64,000 bases of DNA from Azadirachta indica (lineage: Eukaryota > Streptophyta > Magnoliopsida > Sapindales > Meliaceae), in contig CM040453.1 in the NCBI GenBank assembly GCA_022749755.1, positions 12,719,368-12,783,367 on the forward strand, written 5' to 3'. The notes under the pieces are model-generated. The model worked only from the letters and a program-made list of their open reading frames with translations, was not told the DNA's origin and ran no database searches. Shown piece by piece: positions 1-10,641 of the stretch. The position numbers and the translations under genes were made by a program. Each line of letters begins with the position of its first letter. Position 1 is the stretch's first letter.

Positions 1-275
1 ATTTTCTTAACATAGTTTAATTTATAACTTTGCTAAAATACAATTACCCCATTTATTAATCTAAATAAGGACAGGCAAATAAATAGACAAATTAAATATG
101 TTCTTATCCACCTCCAAATAAAGAACACTTTTCATGTCTACTCTTTCTATAGGATAACACACGTCAACTCCTCACTCTACCTTACTACCACGTTTCACTT
201 TGCTAACATGCAGCATATAACACAAGAAGCATATATCTCTCTCTCTGATCTTCGCTTCATAGTAATCCCTCTGAA
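1..275 (+). promoter_or_regulatory. Upstream region and 5' UTR of the seipin gene
   Basis: No coding frame is seen here. The stretch is AT-rich, then turns C-rich, and a short CT run at about 236-246 lies about 30 bases before the ATG at 276. Pyrimidine-rich leaders like this are common in plant 5' UTRs. The transcription start cannot be placed from sequence alone. Confidence 0.4.
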
Positions 276-2666
276 ATGGAAAATGAACAAGTTGAATTGA
301 AACAAGAAGAAGACTACCCATTGATCCTACAACCAGCAGCAGATTTGATCCACAACTGCATACTCTTCCTCACTTCACCAATCTTCACCATCCTCTCAAT
401 TGCTTCTGACTCCTACCAACGAGCTGAGAGAACAGCAGAAGCAGTTGAAACGACAGTGATGCATAAAGTGCCATCCAAAATCAGCCATGGAAGTGTCATA
501 CTGTTGAAGAAACTAGGGTCAGGGCTTGCGGGTGCGTTTCAGGTTTGTATGGGGATGGTGTTTCTGGTGGTGTTGGCGTCTGTTTTGGGAGTTCTGTTGG
601 TGGAGATGTGGGTGGAGGAGCCTGTGTTTGTGAGAGAGAGGCTGTTCTTTGATTACACAAAGGCTAATCCTGTTGCTGTTTTCTCAGTTGGAGGAGATGA
701 GTTGGGAAGAAGAAGCAGCAGCAATAGCAAGAACAATATCAAGGGTATTCCAATTGGCCACACTTACTATGTTTCATTGCTGCTTTTGATGCCTGAATCT
801 GATTTCAATAGAGAGATTGGGGTTTTCCAGGTATGAAATTAATCATGCTAGTCCATGTTCTTATTTTTTGTTTGTATGATATTTGTTTTTAATTAAAGCA
901 AATGAGATAAGCCTGAGTCTAATTTTAGCCAATTTTGGATTTGAATTTATGATTGTTTTTTCAGTATAAATTTGTCAAATGGAAAAACAAAAAACTAATA
1001 ATTAATGAAAAATTGGAGTATCTTTGAAATAGTAGGGGTAGGTCGCAAGTTAGGCTTAGGGTATTTTGAAATTTTTTTTATCTGAAATGTAAATGGGTTT
1101 GAAATATGAATATATCTGAGTATATAAATGTAATCATGTAACATTTCTGCTTTTGATGCCCGAATCTTATTTAAGATTGTCATCAAGTTAAAAAAGAAAA
1201 CAAACATACTTAATTATATGAAACAAATAAATTCAGTCAATTAGAATTATAAGTCTCCCTAAATGTTAAATGACAAAAGAAATTGTAGCATTGGGGTAAC
1301 GGGTATTTTGAAATTTTGGTGACGGATGTAATAATTTGTTTTCAAAGTAGTAGTGTGGTAAGTAATAATTATAAAAAATAAGGGAGTAGTTGACAATTTG
1401 GGAAAATCCCAAATTTTCTTCACATAAGGAAGGGAGCAGTTTTTGTTAAAGATAACAAATACTGTAGAATCCTATTTTTGTTGAGTTTGGATGATGATCA
1501 AGTTTGTGAAAAACTATAAGGGATAGTTTTACTCTGTTTGCTGATTTCATTTAAATAGAATTCCATGAATGTTTTGTAATTTATTCTATCTACAAGCAAT
1601 TACAGATTCTTTGATTTTGTATAAATAGGTCTTCTCTTCTTCAACATCTCCACAATTTTTAAAATGCAGTTTCGACTAAGTCTATGGAAACTAGGAACAA
1701 AATCGATCCAACTTTATGCAAATCCCTTGTCCCTTTGCACTAAGTTTGTGCTGACTTCTTGAAATTCGTATTTTAAAAGTTACGAACATCTTCCCCCCAG
1801 AAATTTTATATACATGTGTTTGAAATTGCGAGCGATTTGTTCTTATATGCTAGTTTTTTGGGCCTAAGAGGCATAGGAATTAGTATTTAAATGCAGAATA
1901 TTGATATCAGTATGGTCACTGAGTCATTTTCATATATGATCAGTTGACAGCGGAAATCCTATCGATCAACGGGGATGTGATGGCAAAATCTAGCCAGCCT
2001 TGCATGTTGCGGTTTCAAAGCCTCCCAATTCGACTGACACGAACTTTTCTAATGGGAATACCGCTTTTACTAGGAATTTCAGACGAAACACAGAAACTAA
2101 CTGTTGAAATCCTGAGGCACAAGGAAGGGAATCAAAGAACCGGCACGATTAGGGTTATTTTGAGTCCCAGGGCTGGAACCCAGTCTCTCCCTCAGTTGTA
2201 TGAAGCTGAAATCATCTTCAACTCACAGCTCCCTTGGACAAAAAATCTTGTCCACAACTGGAAATGGACATTTTATGTTTGGACATCGTTGTGTTTATAC
2301 ATTCTTCTGCTTATAATTCTCATCTGGTGCTGTAAATCAGTTTTATTTCCCTCGACAACAGTAGCTAGTTTCAGAGATCAAGATGCAGGGATTGTCGAAG
2401 GAGATGAGTTGAAAGATCACTTAGCACAAACATGGATGAGAGATGAGAAGGAGATTACAGCAGAATTTTCGAGAATCAGATCGTGGCAAGTAAGAAGAAG
2501 GAAGAGGAAGGCAATCTATCTGCATGATGATGAGCTTGTGCCTGAAACTGTCACTTCATCAGGATCAGCATCAAGCATGAAGATAAGTAGGGAAGATACA
2601 GTAAGTACTACAATTGTTGAAGAAGAAATTGGGGACTCAGAATCATCAGTCTGTTTAGGACATTGA
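276..2666 (+). CDS. Seipin, ER lipid-droplet biogenesis protein (two exons)
   Basis: Exons 276-830 and 1944-2666 join in phase 0 (donor CAG|GTATGA, acceptor ATCAG|TTGAC) to give 425 residues. Seipin is an ER membrane protein that forms rings at ER-lipid droplet contacts and controls droplet size and triacylglycerol packaging. The first membrane segment lies at about residues 88-112. The lumenal domain follows (about 113-290, with the family-like TYYVSLLLLMPES stretch near 163). The second membrane segment is at about 293-320 and starts after NLVHNWKW. The last 100 residues are a charged cytosolic tail. The N-terminal part before the first membrane segment is short, unlike the long extension of plant SEIPIN2/3, so a SEIPIN1-type assignment is my inference. 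A decayed copy of exon 2 lies at 6918-7598. The gene converges on the MAPR gene, with about 320 bp between stop codons. Confidence 0.88.
831..1943 (+). other. Seipin intron 1
   Basis: Phase-0 intron of about 1.1 kb with GT and AG ends. From about 1729 to its end it belongs to the tandemly duplicated block and matches 6690-6917 closely. No other feature was recognised inside it. Confidence 0.8.
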
Positions 2667-2983
2667 ACTTGTTGGATCCCCTGTTTGAAACAAATGTACT
2701 TTCAAGTGTCTAATCATCGAAACAAAGGATTCCCAGACAAAGGAAATTTACACTGTTAAAACAATTACTAGTAAACTTTAATTTTTCAAGCCTGGAGGTT
2801 ATATTATATGTTAACAACCGGAACAGCTGAGCACCAAGTACATCAGCAATCAAAAATGAGAAGATTGTACGAGCAATGGAGCTAACAGCCACGCCCAAGT
2901 AATATTACATAAGTTTAAGAGTATATGGAGAGAGATGAACCATGGAAGAACACAAACCAACAAATAAAGCAAACAAACTGTTT

Positions 2984-4481
2984 CTATTCCGTATGTTCAT
3001 GTGCATCAACTTCCTCGTTCTGATTCTCCTGCACTTTATCTCCATTTCCAGTTTGTTTCACTGTTCGTTCTGAAACAAGCTGACCAACCTTTGGATATTT
3101 TTCCATGAATTTGTATTCCCAATCTTGTAGAACTTCAAGCTCAGATTCACTAAGGCCTTCAATGTTCCCATTTAGGTCTTTAGGGTCGAAAGACAGAAGA
3201 GCCAGCGCTCTGCTGGCATCCCTTCCAGCAAACATTGCATATGGCCCTCCAGGTCCATAAAACATCCTGCACATTTGATACAGGGTTATTAGAATGTAAG
3301 TTAACATGAATATACCAGTTCAATTTTAAGAACAATAAACAGACGATACGAGAATGAAGTGGTAATATCCGAAAAGTAAGTTATTTCATTGCCATGGCTT
3401 CAAAAGGGAAATTGAATAGAACATACCTTTGTTGTCTATTAAGAATAAAAGAACTCATAATGTTTCACAATATAAGAGTTAAATCTAGATTAGAGAAGAG
3501 TTTTGGATTTACTGTGATTTCGAAGCACAGTAGCTGACCTGTTTGGTGAATACTGATTTTCATTTTTTATTAATATCTAACGTTTAGTAATTTCTTCTTC
3601 TTTTTCCTTTTCCTTTGCACACCATGCACAAACTGGAATTAAAGAAATTGTTCTTTTAGAATTGCAATAAAAGAGGAATCGATCCTCCTCGATAAGAAGT
3701 TAAATCAATTAAACTATCCCTATGAAAACTAGCCTTTAAAACCACATTACCTCAATTCCAAACAGTCTTCATCTCATTTTCTCAACGGGACTTGTACAAA
3801 CCTTTGATTGTAAAGACATTATGTAAAGTTTTCAAAGATAAAAAACGCAACATTTTTCATATAACAACCTCCATAATGCAACAGCAAATTAGAAACACCA
3901 AGATGACTCCATTCATTCAGTTAAAGTCCCTTGTCTTAACTAAATGAACCCACTAGTTTATCAACAATAACTATTCCCATCATCCCACCTTCACCCTTAA
4001 GGTACGTGGGCGAACCAAGTTCAATTTTCCCATCAACATTCTGCCCAAACAAATTCCATCAAACACCATGTAACCAACAATTTTAACGATTCAAACCCCA
4101 TCTCTCCCACCTAAAATCTCCAATTTCATACCAAAACGAAGCAACGAAAGCATAAATTAAGTACCTGGAAGGAGAAACGTCATAAATCTGACCTTTAATA
4201 GCCATTAAAAGAGGCTTACTAGGGTCAGAACCATCATAAGCTTTCAATTCATCTGCAGTAACATCTCCTAACTGTACAGGCTCACGGATCGCCGGTGGAC
4301 TGGAAAAGTCGTTAGCTGCGGTGATGGGCTTCTTGTTGTCGTCGTAGTGTTCTGGGTCAACAAACATACTGCAAACAGTTTTGTAAACAACAAACATAAG
4401 GGCGAGGATTGTGAAGAAAGCCGCCGGTGATAGGCCGGTGTAGAAGGTAATGTTGTCCATAACAGTAGCGTAAAGCGCCAT
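2984..4481 (-). CDS. Membrane-associated progesterone-binding/membrane steroid-binding protein (MAPR family, two exons)
   Basis: Minus-strand exons 4481-4165 and 3266-2984 total 600 nt and encode 199 residues. The first ATG is at 4481; an upstream in-frame GTG was not used. A hydrophobic segment at about residues 15-40 is a likely N-terminal membrane anchor. A cytochrome b5-like haem/steroid-binding domain follows at about 70-167, beginning VTADELKAYDG and containing IYDVSPSRMFYGPGGPY across the exon junction and then the FAGRDASRALA motif. The tyrosines in this stretch are those MAPR proteins use to bind haem in place of the b5 histidines. The C-terminus is acidic. Plant relatives (MSBP1/2) bind sterols, act at ER or plasma membrane, and help organise P450 enzymes; which role applies here is not shown by the sequence. 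Its second exon has a decayed copy at 8047-8338. Confidence 0.9.
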
Positions 4482-4557
4482 CACAGTAATTGTAATTGTA
4501 ATTGTTTGATTGCTTCAATTGGGTTTTGGGTATTTAGAAATTAGAAGGAGAAGATTC

Positions 4558-4560
<3 letters not shown>

Positions 4561-4590
<30 letters not shown>
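4561..4590. repeat. (TCA)10 microsatellite in the MAPR 5' leader
   Basis: Ten perfect TCA units (GAT/ATG-type on the gene's strand) lie 80-110 bases upstream of the MAPR start codon. On the gene's strand the run reads TGA/GAT/ATG, so it may contain upstream ATGs followed quickly by stops if it is transcribed. Confidence 0.9.
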
Positions 4591-4719
4591 ACTAATACCA
4601 TTGATTCTTACCAAACATTAGTGTTAAGCCTTACCTACCACGACACAACCTCAACCGACTTAACTGTAGTTAAACTCAGTCGAGCAGTACACTGTAGTAT
4701 TTACCTTCTTTCATTTTGA

Positions 4720-6680
4720 AGTCCTCACCATTACGTTGGGTAAATTTTGCTTGAACTAGGAACCGTTGACCCTCAATTGGGAATAAATTAACCCAAATTC
4801 AACGGATAATTAAAAAATCGACACCAAACTTGTAACCACCTGGACTCCCATAAATTGTCAATGTAAATAGATAAATTATTTCTTTTGGAAACCATAAATA
4901 ACAGCTATGTGGTCATCTACTTAAAATATAATACTATATATATATATTAAACATTTATAAGTAATTTTTATTTATTACTATTTATTACGAACATTTTAAT
5001 TATTTATATTATTACTTTTTTTTCATCAATAAATTTACCAAAATTATTTTTAGAATTCATAGTATTTTAATAAATAAAATCTCATATTATTTCAAAATTT
5101 ATAACAATCCCAAATTAAATAAAAAATAAGTTTGACGCATAAATTTTTATAAATTTATTCTTTACTCTTACAACTCAAAACATGGCTACTTAAAAGAATT
5201 TAAAACTTTTAATAAAACATAAACTTACCTTTCTTAACTATAAGTTATGTGACAATAGTTGAAAACTATGTTAAGATATTTATATTATACATAAGGTCCG
5301 TATAGTATGATTTTTGAAATAAAACTTTTTAAAGTAAACTTTTATCCGTCAATCTTTTAATAAAAGTTTATTAATCATTTCTTTATCACAAATAACTTTT
5401 GAAATAATTTAAATAATTATTTTAATAGATAAATGTTTAATATTATATTTTAAAAAATAATATAAATTTTTTAAAATAAAATAAAAATATTTTAGACATT
5501 TTGTCTTTTAAAAAAGTTAGAGAAGTTTTATTATCAAAATTCTAAATTTTGATTTTCTTCTAATAGAAGGAAAATAATTTTTTTAATTATTAAAAATATT
5601 TTTTTTGGTGCTAACCAAATAACGTAAAAAAAATTTAAAAAGTACTTTTATTATTAAAAAAACTCTTTTAACTAATGAAAAACCTAAACAAACGGATAGG
5701 TAGACTTAAATGAAATAAATGGAAAGAAATAAGTATTTACGCTTATGAAAAGTGAAGGTGTCAATTAAGGTGAATTAATGGTTAAATTAGGTGAACAATA
5801 AAATAAAATTTTAATCCTATGACTTTTTTAATGCTACATGTTAGCAGATAGTAGATAGATTTTGAAAATCAACGGTAAATAAGACTAAAAGAGAATCAAA
5901 CCCTTCCATAAGATGCCAATAACACCCCTCTATAATTACAAAATACTATTATTATTTTATATTCTCTTAATACTTTATGTAAATGTAAATCGGTATTCAT
6001 GGCAATTTTTGTTCCTTATTAAAAGATAATCGTATATATGAAACTCAAAAAAAAAAAACAACTAATTTTTTTTATAATCTAAGAATAGTGTTAGAGATAA
6101 AAATTTTTTTATACAAACTATAAATCAAAACTGATGTCACTGATAGTATTGATTGTCACATGATTCAGATTAATTAATTTTTATTAATTACAATTACTTT
6201 ATATATTCATTAACTAATACTATCATGCCACGTTATTTTATACCTTATAGTTAATCTGAAAAAAAATTAATATTATAATTAATTCAATACTACAAGTAAA
6301 ATTGATGGTAAAAATGATTCAAGTTTTATTTTAATATTTTATTTTACAAATACATAAAATGCCAGGGATAATAGTTCGTTTAGAATGAATTAAATATGTC
6401 GCATGAGCATATACCACTCCTGACCAAACAGAGTTGTGAAGATAAATTAGGGAAAAAAAAAATTAAATAAGAGTATTGAAAGAAAATAAATTGAATTACA
6501 AACCCCAGGTTTTATCAACGTTAAGTGAACATAGAATTAAAAAAGGTATTTAGTAATAATAACTGATCACTGTTCTTACTAATATTTCACATCTACTGCT
6601 TCCGTAAACCTTATCAATTATAAACATACCCTTGATGCATATGAGAAATTATGCACAGCGTACGGACTTTTCTTAGTAAA
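4720..6680. other. AT-rich spacer; right part of left duplication unit
   Basis: No gene was recognised. The part from about 5700 to 6510, and again 6600-6660, is clearly similar to 11975-12825 and 13436-13500. It forms the right end of the left tandem duplication unit. Long A and T runs are present throughout. Confidence 0.7.
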
Positions 6681-6917
6681 TTCTTCTAGTCCTTTTGCAC
6701 TAAGTTTGTAGAGACTTCTTGAGATTGGTATTTTAAAAGTTACGAAAATCTTCGGCCCAGAAATTTTGTACATGCCTGTTATAAATTGCGAGAGATTTGT
6801 ACTTGGATACTAGGTTTTTCGGCATAAAGGCTTAGGAATTAGCATTTAAATTAATACGTATCATATATCGATATTAGTATGGTACTGATCAGTGAATCAG
6901 TTTAATATATGATCAGT

Positions 6918-7598
6918 TGACTGCAGAAATCTATCCATCAATGGGGATGTGTTAGCAAAATCTAGCCAGCCTTGAATGTTGAGGTTCGAAGCCTCCCGGT
7001 TTTTACTGACGCGAACTTTTCTAATGGGAATACCCTTTGTAATAGGAATTTCAGAAGAAACGAAGAAACCAACCGTCAAAATCCTGAGGCACAAGTAAGG
7101 GAATCAAAGAACCGGGGTCTATTAGGGCTTGAGACCGAGGGCTGGAACTCGGTCTCTCCCTCAATTGTATGAACCTGAAATCATCCTCAACTAACAGCTC
7201 TTTTGGACAGAGAATCTTGTCCACAATTGGAAATGGACATTTTATGTTTGGACGTCGTTATGTATATACATTCTGCTACTTTCCATTGACAACAGCAGGT
7301 AGTTTTAGAGATCAAGATGCAGGGAGTGTCGAGGGAGACGAGTTGAAAGATCAATTAGCACAAAAATGGAGGAGAGATTAAAAGGAGATTACAGCAGAAT
7401 TGTCGAGAATCAGATCATAGCAAAGAAGAAGAAGGAAGAGGAATGCAATCTATCTGCATGATGACCAGCTTGTGCCTGAAACTGTTGCCTCATCAGGATC
7501 AGCATCAAGCATGAAGATAAGTAGGGAAGATACAATAAGTACTACAATTGTTGAAGAAGAAATGGGGACTCAGAATCATCAGACTGTTTAGGGCATTG
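6918..7598 (+). pseudogene. Decayed duplicate of seipin exon 2
   Basis: The stretch aligns along its length with the real seipin exon 2 at 1944-2666, including the preceding CAG acceptor and intron sequence. It carries small indels, nonsense changes (a TGA near 6974 and a TAA in the copied HKEGNQ region near 7096), and a deletion of roughly 50 bp that removes most of the second membrane segment. No copy of seipin exon 1 lies upstream, so it could not make seipin even if transcribed. Confidence 0.88.
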
Positions 7599-8046
7599 AA
7601 CTTATTAGATCCCAGTTTGAAACAGAAGTGTATACTTTCAAGTGTGTTAATCACTGCTATCATTTGAGCACTTTAATGTAACATTTTCAATGCTATGGAG
7701 CTGGGATTTTTTTTTTTCCGAACTTTAATTATCAACAAAGATAGAAAATAAGAAAACAGGAGAAAATTATCAGGAAAGGGGATCCTAGACAAAGGCAAGT
7801 TAATTACATTGTTAATTAAGAATAAAGTAATTTCTATTAAACTTTAGTTTTTCAAGCCTGGAGGTTATATTATATGTTCACACAACTAGAATGGTTGAGA
7901 ACCAAGTACATCAGCAATAAAAAATGAGTACAGTAGACAAGTAATGGAACTAAGAGCCCAAGTAATATTACAGAAGCTAACAGTATATATAGAGAAAGAT
8001 TAGCCTTTTTTTTTTTGGGAAGAACACCAACCAACAAATAAAAGCA

Positions 8047-8338
8047 AGCTGCTTCTATTCTGTATGTTCATGTGCATTACCTTCCTGGTTCTGATTCTCC
8101 TGCACTTCAACTCCATTTTCGGTTTGTTTCACTGTTCATTCCGAAACAAGCTGACCAACCTTTGGATATTTTTTCATGAATTTATATTCCCAATTTTGTA
8201 GAACTTCAAGCTCAGATTCACTGAGGCCTTCAATGTTCCCATTTAGGTCTTTAGGGTCAAAAGACAGAAAAGCCGACGGTCTGCTGGCATTCCTTCCGGC
8301 AAACATTGCATATGGCCCTCTAGGTCCATAGAACATCC
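8047..8338 (-). pseudogene. Decayed duplicate of MAPR exon 2
   Basis: Minus-strand copy of the second exon of the MAPR gene at 2984-3266. The reading frame of the cytochrome b5-like part (FYGPRGPY, FAGRNASR) is still open. Three faults make it a pseudogene. The acceptor AG of the parent (GTGCAG|GATG) has become TG. An arginine codon after the GQLVSE stretch has become TGA at about 8133-8135, cutting the C-terminal tail. No first exon is present. The open frame suggests fairly recent duplication. Confidence 0.88.
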
Positions 8339-8770
8339 AGCTTATATAACACAGGTTTATTAGAATTAATGTATGCTAACACGAATATACCCATTCAATT
8401 TTAAGAATAATAAGCATCCTTATGCGACAATGAAGTTAATACATCCGAAAAGTAGGTATTTCATTGCATAGCATCCTTCTGTTGAATAAAGCATACTCTT
8501 GTTGTCAAACATTAAAATCCAAGAAGAAAAGTTGCTTCACAATATATTAGTTAAATCTAGACCACGGCTTAGTTTGAAACCACTATCATCTGAGAGTACG
8601 GTACCTAACATGTTCGGTGAATACAGAATTTTAGTAAAAATTACTCACTTTTTCATTAATTTTAACATCTAATAATTTCCTTTTTTTCCTTTTCCACACA
8701 TTCCAAATCTTATCCATTTCATATTTCTACACGCCCCAAAATCCTACCCACCTTATGCACAAACTCCGAG

Positions 8771-9211
8771 TCTGGACAAACTATTTTTCAAGTTCTTCAG
8801 TGTTAGTGTTCACCTGCTCTCTCTCTGACTCTCTCTCTCTTCTCGATTAATGTGTTGGACTAAATAGATAGATGGTAATATTAAAAGAGATATATCTTCA
8901 TATGAAAAATCAAACTATGCTGCTTGTGATATTGAAAATAAAACTAAGCCACCTTACATGTGCCGAGTATTATATGTAAAAATAAAACTCGTCAAATGAA
9001 GATACATTCTAACTCCAAAGAAAAGTATTTTCAGAGGAAAAATCAAACTAAGCTACCTTGTAATAATATTGGAGAAAAAAAAAAAGAAAAAAAAGCCTTA
9101 TTTTCGAACGAAAAATCAAACTAAACTGCCTTACATGTGCCAAGTTATAATCTCGTTTGGTATAGTAAGCTTTATCATAATCAATTCCAACAGAGTGACG
9201 AGAAAAAAAAA
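8771..9211. repeat. Four degenerate repeats upstream of the isomerase gene
   Basis: Copies of a motif of the form GAAAAATCAAACTAAGCTACC, some followed by TTACATGTGCC, occur at about 8903, 8936, 9036 and 9110. They lie just before the start codon of the enoyl-CoA isomerase gene. A CT-rich run is at 8818-8844. The function is unknown; they could be promoter repeats or an old tandem array. Confidence 0.6.
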
Positions 9212-9922
9212 ATGTGCACGTTAGAGAAGCAAGGTAGCCTCTACATTCTAACAATAACCGGTCCGGGTGAGCACCGGCTAAACCCCTCACTGATACACTC
9301 AATCCGATCGGCTCTGAACCAGATCAACTCCGAGGCAATAACTTCATCATCAGCTCTAATCACCACCGCTGAAGGCAAATTCTTCAGCAATGGCCTCGAT
9401 CTTGCGTGGACCCAATCCATCCCGTCAAATTTCCAGTTATTGTTGCGAAAACTCCGGTCTCTCATCTCCGATTTTATTTCACTTCCCATGCCAACAATAG
9501 CCGCCGTCACTGGCCACGCGTCAGCCGGAGGATTCCTGTTAGCTTTGAGCCACGACTATGTTTTGATGAGAAAAGATAGAGGTTTTCTGTACATGAGTGA
9601 GCTTGATATCGGGCTCAAATTTCCACCTTGGACAATGGCTTTGATTGAGTCTAAGGTTGGCAGGCCAAAGGCTCAACGCGAGGTGGTGTTGAGAGCGGCT
9701 AAGCTGACGGCTAAGGAGGCGGAGGAGTGGGGTATTATCGACGCAGCACACGATAGCGCAGAGGGGACGGTTAAAGCAGCGATTGGATTGGGGGAGCAGT
9801 TGGTGAAGAGAAAGTGGGATGGACATGTGTATGCTCAGAATCGAATGGTGGTTTTAAGAGAGGTGTTGCATGAAAGTGATGATACTATAGATAGAATCAC
9901 GATCACAGGATCAAAACTGTAG
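9212..9922 (+). CDS. Delta3,delta2-enoyl-CoA isomerase, peroxisomal
   Basis: Intronless gene for 236 residues with start MCTLEKQG. An in-frame non-ATG extension upstream was rejected. It belongs to the crotonase (enoyl-CoA hydratase/isomerase) superfamily: GKFFSNGLDLAW (about 55-66) and AVTGHASAGGF (about 98-108) form the oxyanion hole, and the Glu in YMSELDIGLKFP (residue 130) is the probable catalytic acid/base. It should move double bonds of unsaturated acyl-CoAs from position 3 to 2 so that beta-oxidation can continue. The C-terminus is Ser-Lys-Leu, a canonical PTS1 signal, so the site is the peroxisome. Length and lack of introns fit plant ECI genes. It lies inside the second tandem duplication unit and is itself intact. 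Confidence 0.92.
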   Translation: MCTLEKQGSLYILTITGPGEHRLNPSLIHSIRSALNQINSEAITSSSALITTAEGKFFSNGLDLAWTQSIPSNFQLLLRKLRSLISDFISLPMPTIAAVTGHASAGGFLLALSHDYVLMRKDRGFLYMSELDIGLKFPPWTMALIESKVGRPKAQREVVLRAAKLTAKEAEEWGIIDAAHDSAEGTVKAAIGLGEQLVKRKWDGHVYAQNRMVVLREVLHESDDTIDRITITGSKL

Positions 9923-10276
9923 TGAGAAAAGAAAAATTAATTAATAAAACATGTACGGTTTGAAGCCGTACAACTAATGAATAAACATGTACGGTTTCTC
10001 AGGGTAGTACGTACAGCTTTTGAAAGAGCAAAGGGAATCTGCTGTTACGGCTTATAACTCATTGTGTTCTGCTGTGTACTGTTTGTTTGTATATAACCAC
10101 GGAATCTCTAAAATTCGATCTAAATATATCAGAAATTTAGTATTGTCGATATAGTGAGCACTTCTTTTCTCTTCAGTATGTTCTGAGGGGAACAAGATAT
10201 ACGTGCTGTGAACTTACGTATCTATCTGTAGTTACAGATCAACCTGACGTATTGCATATATTGCAGATAGGCTTGG
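9923..10276 (+). other. 3' flank of the isomerase gene
   Basis: Probable 3' UTR. A short direct repeat, ACATGTACGGTTT, occurs at about 9949 and 9984. A GTACGTAC palindromic stretch follows. No coding signal was seen. Confidence 0.4.
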
Positions 10277-10456
10277 TTATACAGTCCCGATAGTAGTTGC
10301 AAGCCTCTCGTTAGTACAGTGAGGCGCAATATGAATATGAGCTCGGCTTGTTTCCAGCAATTGATTGACCAGCACGGGGTTCACGCAATCACGAGCCAAG
10401 TGGCCCATTTTACCACACAATATATATATATATATATACACACACACATACACGCA
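10277..10456 (-). other. Possible zinc-knuckle fragment joined to a TA/CA microsatellite
   Basis: The minus-strand frame reads CGKMGHLARDC followed by VNPVLVNQLLE, which resembles the last part of a CCHC zinc knuckle of gag or CNBP type. The first Cys of CX2CX4HX4C is missing. The sequence where it should lie is a (TA)n(CA)n microsatellite at about 10422-10450. It could be a retroelement relic or a chance match. Confidence 0.25.
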
Positions 10457-10494
10457 CAAACACGACAGAGTACTGGATCATTTTAGCATTGGCA

Positions 10495-10641
10495 ATGGCA
10501 ATGGCAATGGCTTCCTTGCAGTTCCAATACAAAGTAGGAGTTGAGTTGCGTAAGTTCAGCAACAATGTGGCTAAAACTAGAAGTGGCATTGTGGGAAGGG
10601 CAGAAATTTCTATGAGGATAGTGCTTTGTACATGCCTTTGA
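10495..10641 (+). CDS. Small ORF with transit-peptide-like start, unrecognised
   Basis: 48 codons beginning MAMAMASLQFQYK, rich in Ala, Ser, Val and Arg and lacking acidic residues at the start, as plastid transit peptides often are. It ends in an in-frame TGA after VLCTCL. It may be a first exon whose partner exons were lost, or a chance frame. I do not recognise it, and nothing downstream continues it. Confidence 0.2.
   Translation: MAMAMASLQFQYKVGVELRKFSNNVAKTRSGIVGRAEISMRIVLCTCL

Larger units (their letters stand above)
1729..6660. repeat. Tandem duplication unit 1 (seipin exon 2, MAPR, spacer)
   Basis: Two blocks of this stretch recur downstream in the same order and orientation: about 1729-3640 matches about 6690-8770, and about 5700-6660 matches about 11975-13500. 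The left unit ends where the right unit begins (about 6660-6690), as expected of a direct tandem duplication. Boundaries are estimates by eye. Confidence 0.75.

Noticed and set aside
4510..4719. Poly-Ser frame through the TCA repeat
   Set aside because: Created by the microsatellite in the MAPR leader; it lies antisense to the gene.
6897..7381. Three short open frames on both strands (6897-7094 -, 6972-7172 +, 7169-7381 +)
   Set aside because: They are fragments of the decayed seipin exon 2 copy; alignment with 1944-2666 explains all of them.
9241..9826. Minus-strand open frames opposite the enoyl-CoA isomerase gene
   Set aside because: They are antisense shadows of a strongly supported gene and show no protein-like motifs.
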